Of a stretch of DNA of 64,000 nt, positions 60,971 through 64,000 are shown in pieces. Where the stretch lies: positions 62,001 to 126,000 of the forward strand of contig RQOL01000523.1 in assembly GCA_013076295.1 (NCBI GenBank), given 5' to 3'. The translations under genes were made by a program, and so were the position numbers. The first letter of the stretch is position 1. Every line of letters begins with the position of its first letter. This DNA is from Sanderia malayensis (lineage: Eukaryota; Cnidaria; Scyphozoa; Semaeostomeae; Pelagiidae). The notes under the pieces are model-generated. The model saw only the letters and a list, made by a program, of their open reading frames with translations. It was not told the DNA's origin and made no database searches.

Positions 60971-63900
60971 ATGATGCTGGCATACATTGTGGTTCTCCTC
61001 TCACTGACAGCCGGAGCAAAGTCAGGTTTGTTAATTAAGTGGAATAATTTCCGGAAACCTCTGATTTTGTGTTTATGCAAGACGGGAGAATGTGATTATG
61101 ATTTCACAATGTTCATCTGGTACATATAACACATAAATTTCACATTTGCTGCGGCAAAAAATCTAATCATTTCATTATCTAATTTTAGCTCCATTTAAGA
61201 GCGAAAGTCTGACGTATCCTTTCGAAGGAATAAAAGGTAATTTCATTTCGTATTCTGTAAACCAATTTTGACAATTTTATATTTATCTGATTAACTTATT
61301 TCGAATTCAAGAATTTAAGATTGAAGCAACTGGAAGTGGGCTGTGCGTTAACAAAGACGCAAAACTATCGCTTTGTGAAGACAAAAATGCAAAGACAATT
61401 TGGAAATGGCAAGGGAACAATTTGCAAAACACACACACAGGGTTGTGTCTCATTTATAAGAATGGCAATGTTACTGTCGATGACTGTTCTTTGAAGGGCA
61501 CAAAGAAGAACAAGGTATGCACAAACCTCGTTATCTCAAACTTGATTATCTTGAGCTGTTCTCCATCTCGAACTAAAGTTTCTCCCGTACAAATAACTCG
61601 GTTTTTTCGAACAAAAGTTTACAAAGGATTTAAATTATCAATTATTATAATAGCAATGATAATTCAGATAAGTGGATTTTAGCTATGTATTCAACAAGTC
61701 TTGCAAAGAACAAAGAACAATTTTAAAAAATGGATGAAAATGGGGGCCAAGTTAACCCTGTCTAACATGTGGGGCAGAAATAGGTCCTATATAAACATTA
61801 ATTGCCCACTTAAAAGTTATTAGATAAAAGAATGAAAGAAACATTTGATTGCCTTCGTGGTGTCATAAGACTTCAAAATGACCAAATTTGGAAAAAGGTC
61901 ACAATACGCAAATTTGCCTCGTAATTGTTGTTTGATGTCATTTCCCGTCATTCTCGGTTTTCACAAAAAGCGTGCAATGAGACGTCCAGGTATAAAATTA
62001 TTATTGCTGATCGATGAAGAACTACGCACCAATATTATAAAGCAAACTTCAATAATGGACTATATAAATCAAATGACAACTGATTTTTTTCGTGGCTTAT
62101 ATTCTACTCTTACATACAAATGGCACTTTTTTCTGGAATTCCAACCTAAATGTCTAAAGAGTTTTTAATTCCCGTACGAGCTGGAGAGAACGGGACTCGA
62201 CTGTAGCTATGTCTCCAGCCTCTAAATTTTAAACTTTTGGGAAAATACTCTGTTAAATATGAATTTGATAACCTCATACCATTTAAGGAGTACTACTTGT
62301 GGCTCAGTTAGGAAAGATGGAGGTAGTTCTGTAAGTTATGTTAAGATGGATGTATGTTTATATTGCAGATATCCACGCGAGTTGCTTGCTTAAAAACGGC
62401 GATTTCTGTGGCAAAGAAAAGGTGTTTGAAAGTGACCGAAGATAATGCGTTGACGACAGTAATTTGTGATAAAGAGAAGCCATCAAGCTTCAATATTTAT
62501 TTGGGAAAACCTTTGCTTCCAAGGGGCATGATATGCATTCCAAAGTGTAAGTATTGGAGTTTATTACAAGGGAAAGTTGAATATCAAGTTATCAATGTGA
62601 TAAAAATCACGCATGCATTTGTCGATTTTCAAATGGACACATGGAATGAAATGTCCATGTCCATGTGCCTTCATCCATGGATGTTTAGATTGAACAAACT
62701 CCAATTGACCTAACTAAAGGAATATAAACTATATGTTGTGCAACTAATCTTTAAATTATCAATGCGATATTATTATTATTAAATATTATTTAAATATGAG
62801 ACGCTTTCTTGCTCCTAACAGAGGCATCCGCTCTCTGTCCTGTCCACAGTGAAGTTTGTCTTCATATTTAGCCCTACCAAACTTTGTTCTTTTAATCGAG
62901 TACCTACCAAGAAGGGACAATTATTAAATAAAGTAAACTTTTCCTTCATTCATTTTAGACGATATTGGAAAACGAACCAACGATCCTCAATACTATTACT
63001 TCAAAAATGACGACTTCAAAATAACATGGGTGACAAAATACGTCAAACTGTATGTTGTGTTCAGTGTGCCATTGGTGAGACCCAAACCTTTCCATACTAA
63101 TATATAGAATAGGTGTATTGATGTGCAGGTTGCATATAATATACTGTGTGTATACTACACATCTTACATTACTTTTGCATTGCATGTCCGCTTAGGCCCA
63201 ATTTATACATTTTAATTAGATGAAAAGATTGACAAAAATGTATGGAGATAAAGTCGATGAAGAAGTCAAAGCAATTATCTCAGATGGAATCAGCATGCTA
63301 GACAAGGTAAGAAATTCAACCTGCTTTATACTCCTATACTTTTAACAGAATACGTCTTTCAACGTTATTCCCAATAAGCAACAACTAATTTTAGTTTGAT
63401 TTTGATATCTTAACAAACGCCCCCTGTTTAAGTGATTCTTATTATAACCGCCCTATGAAAGTTGTTTAAACATTTGCTGCGCTAAGAAAAATCTTACGTA
63501 CCGTAAATCCTTGAATAAGCTCCCGGGGGCTTATTTGCAAAAATGAGTTTTTGGGTGGGGGCTTATTCGAGGGGGGCGCTTATTCGAAGGGGGCGCTTAC
63601 TTCAAAGTTTTGCTTTTTCCACAAAGGTTGACAGAAAAAATACGACATAATTTTCTCAATCAGCTAAACTTTTTTCACAAAGTGCTGTGTGAAGATCTAA
63701 CAAAACTTATAATTTGTTTATCTTCACGAAAATTGCGCTTCTCTTTGCTTTTTGTCTCCAGTCAAAGGAAGTGATACTGTATAGCTATTGTCCTGTGGGT
63801 TCTTTTTCGAAATAAGATATTATTCTGCGCTTATACTTCGGGGGGGGGGACTTATTTACAAAAATGATTTTTTAGGTGGGGGCTTAATCGAGGGGGGGCT

Positions 63901-64000
63901 TATTCGAGCGTGGGGGCTTATTCGAGGATTTACGGTATATCTTATTCGATTATAAGGCCTACCGTCAAATCAACATTCGAGTATTGCTTGCTGGTTACGA
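60971..64000 (+). pseudogene. Metalloprotease copy 2, disrupted and cut by the window edge
   Basis: Tandem paralogue of the gene at 50115. Exons 1-6 are intact: 60971-61025, 61189-61236, 61312-61514, 62369-62546, 62959-63074 and 63220-63306. Exon 7 is damaged in two ways. About 100 bp covering the intron end, the splice acceptor and the first exon bases is missing (junction near 63463). A 435-bp TIR element (63501-63935) is inserted inside the remaining exon, whose coding sequence resumes at 63936. Both defects lie upstream of the zinc-site exon, so a full protein is unlikely from this allele. A truncated N-terminal lectin product remains possible. Exon 4 differs from copy 1 at several residues, while later introns are nearly identical. 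Confidence 0.85.
63501..63935. mobile_element. TIR element in exon 7 of metalloprotease copy 2, TA target
   Basis: Begins ccgtaaatccttgaataagc and ends with the near reverse complement. TA flanks at 63499-63500 and 63936-63937. The interior repeats gggggcttattcga. The intact exon of copy 1 (near 52768) has cacgtatatc with a single TA, so this is a recognisable empty/filled pair. Fragments of the family lie near 36300, 39185 and 49458. Confidence 0.92.

Noticed and set aside
1..64000. Bacterial systems, CRISPR arrays, operons or phage
   Set aside because: Introns, eukaryotic domain families and transposon types show nuclear animal DNA. Spaced repeats here are satellites or MITEs, not CRISPR.

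Overview
The window is metazoan nuclear DNA: AT-rich, with short introns bounded by GT..AG and intact protein families found only in eukaryotes. It is packed with small non-autonomous DNA transposons. No vertebrate-style repeats are seen. The gene content fits an invertebrate, possibly a non-bilaterian such as a cnidarian or sponge, or a tunicate. I cannot fix the phylum from sequence alone.

Layout. (1) 380-5445, minus: the 5' two-thirds of CNOT4, the RING/RRM E3 ligase of the CCR4-NOT complex, running off the left edge. (2) 3101-14768: a near-identical 5.83-kb tandem duplication that repeats CNOT4 exons 1-6 and the upstream DNA, giving a second, 3'-less CNOT4 head at 9183-11276. (3) 15176-17642, minus: a FAM151/menorin-like gene split inside an exon by a 5'-truncated LINE. 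(4) 17.9-25.4 kb: a repeat island with a 1.2-kb element with 9-bp target duplications, a hAT-like MITE, a 9-bp minisatellite, and a ~150-bp satellite (12 direct and 7 inverted monomers) carrying tRNA-like Pol III box motifs. (5) 27185-35034, minus: a complete 13-exon plastin/fimbrin gene, with two compensating one-base frame slips in one exon. (6) 35.5-48.5 kb: transposon-rich DNA containing an old partial duplicate of the plastin 5' end (an EF-hand-only three-exon unit at 40067-44824), invaded by a BEL/Pao retrotransposon remnant and flanked by a 2.2-kb fold-back element. (7) 50115-57697, plus: a 19-exon secreted metalloprotease of the ADAM/snake-venom type, with lectin modules at both ends plus CUB and SUEL-lectin domains. 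(8) 60971-64000, plus: a tandem second copy of that gene, which lost a splice acceptor and carries a MITE inside an exon before the zinc-site exon. It is probably a pseudogene and runs off the right edge.

The genes do not form a pathway. CNOT4 (mRNA decay and ubiquitination), FAM151 and plastin (actin bundling) are ordinary household families; the tandem metalloproteases are the lineage-specific part. The most informative theme is structural. Several paralogous segments differ by transposon insertions, so empty and filled sites can be read side by side, giving target-site duplications of TA, 3 bp, 8 bp and 9 bp for different families. Exon boundaries were chosen by splice signals, reading-frame continuity and family similarity. 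All similarity statements are from recognition, not from a database search.
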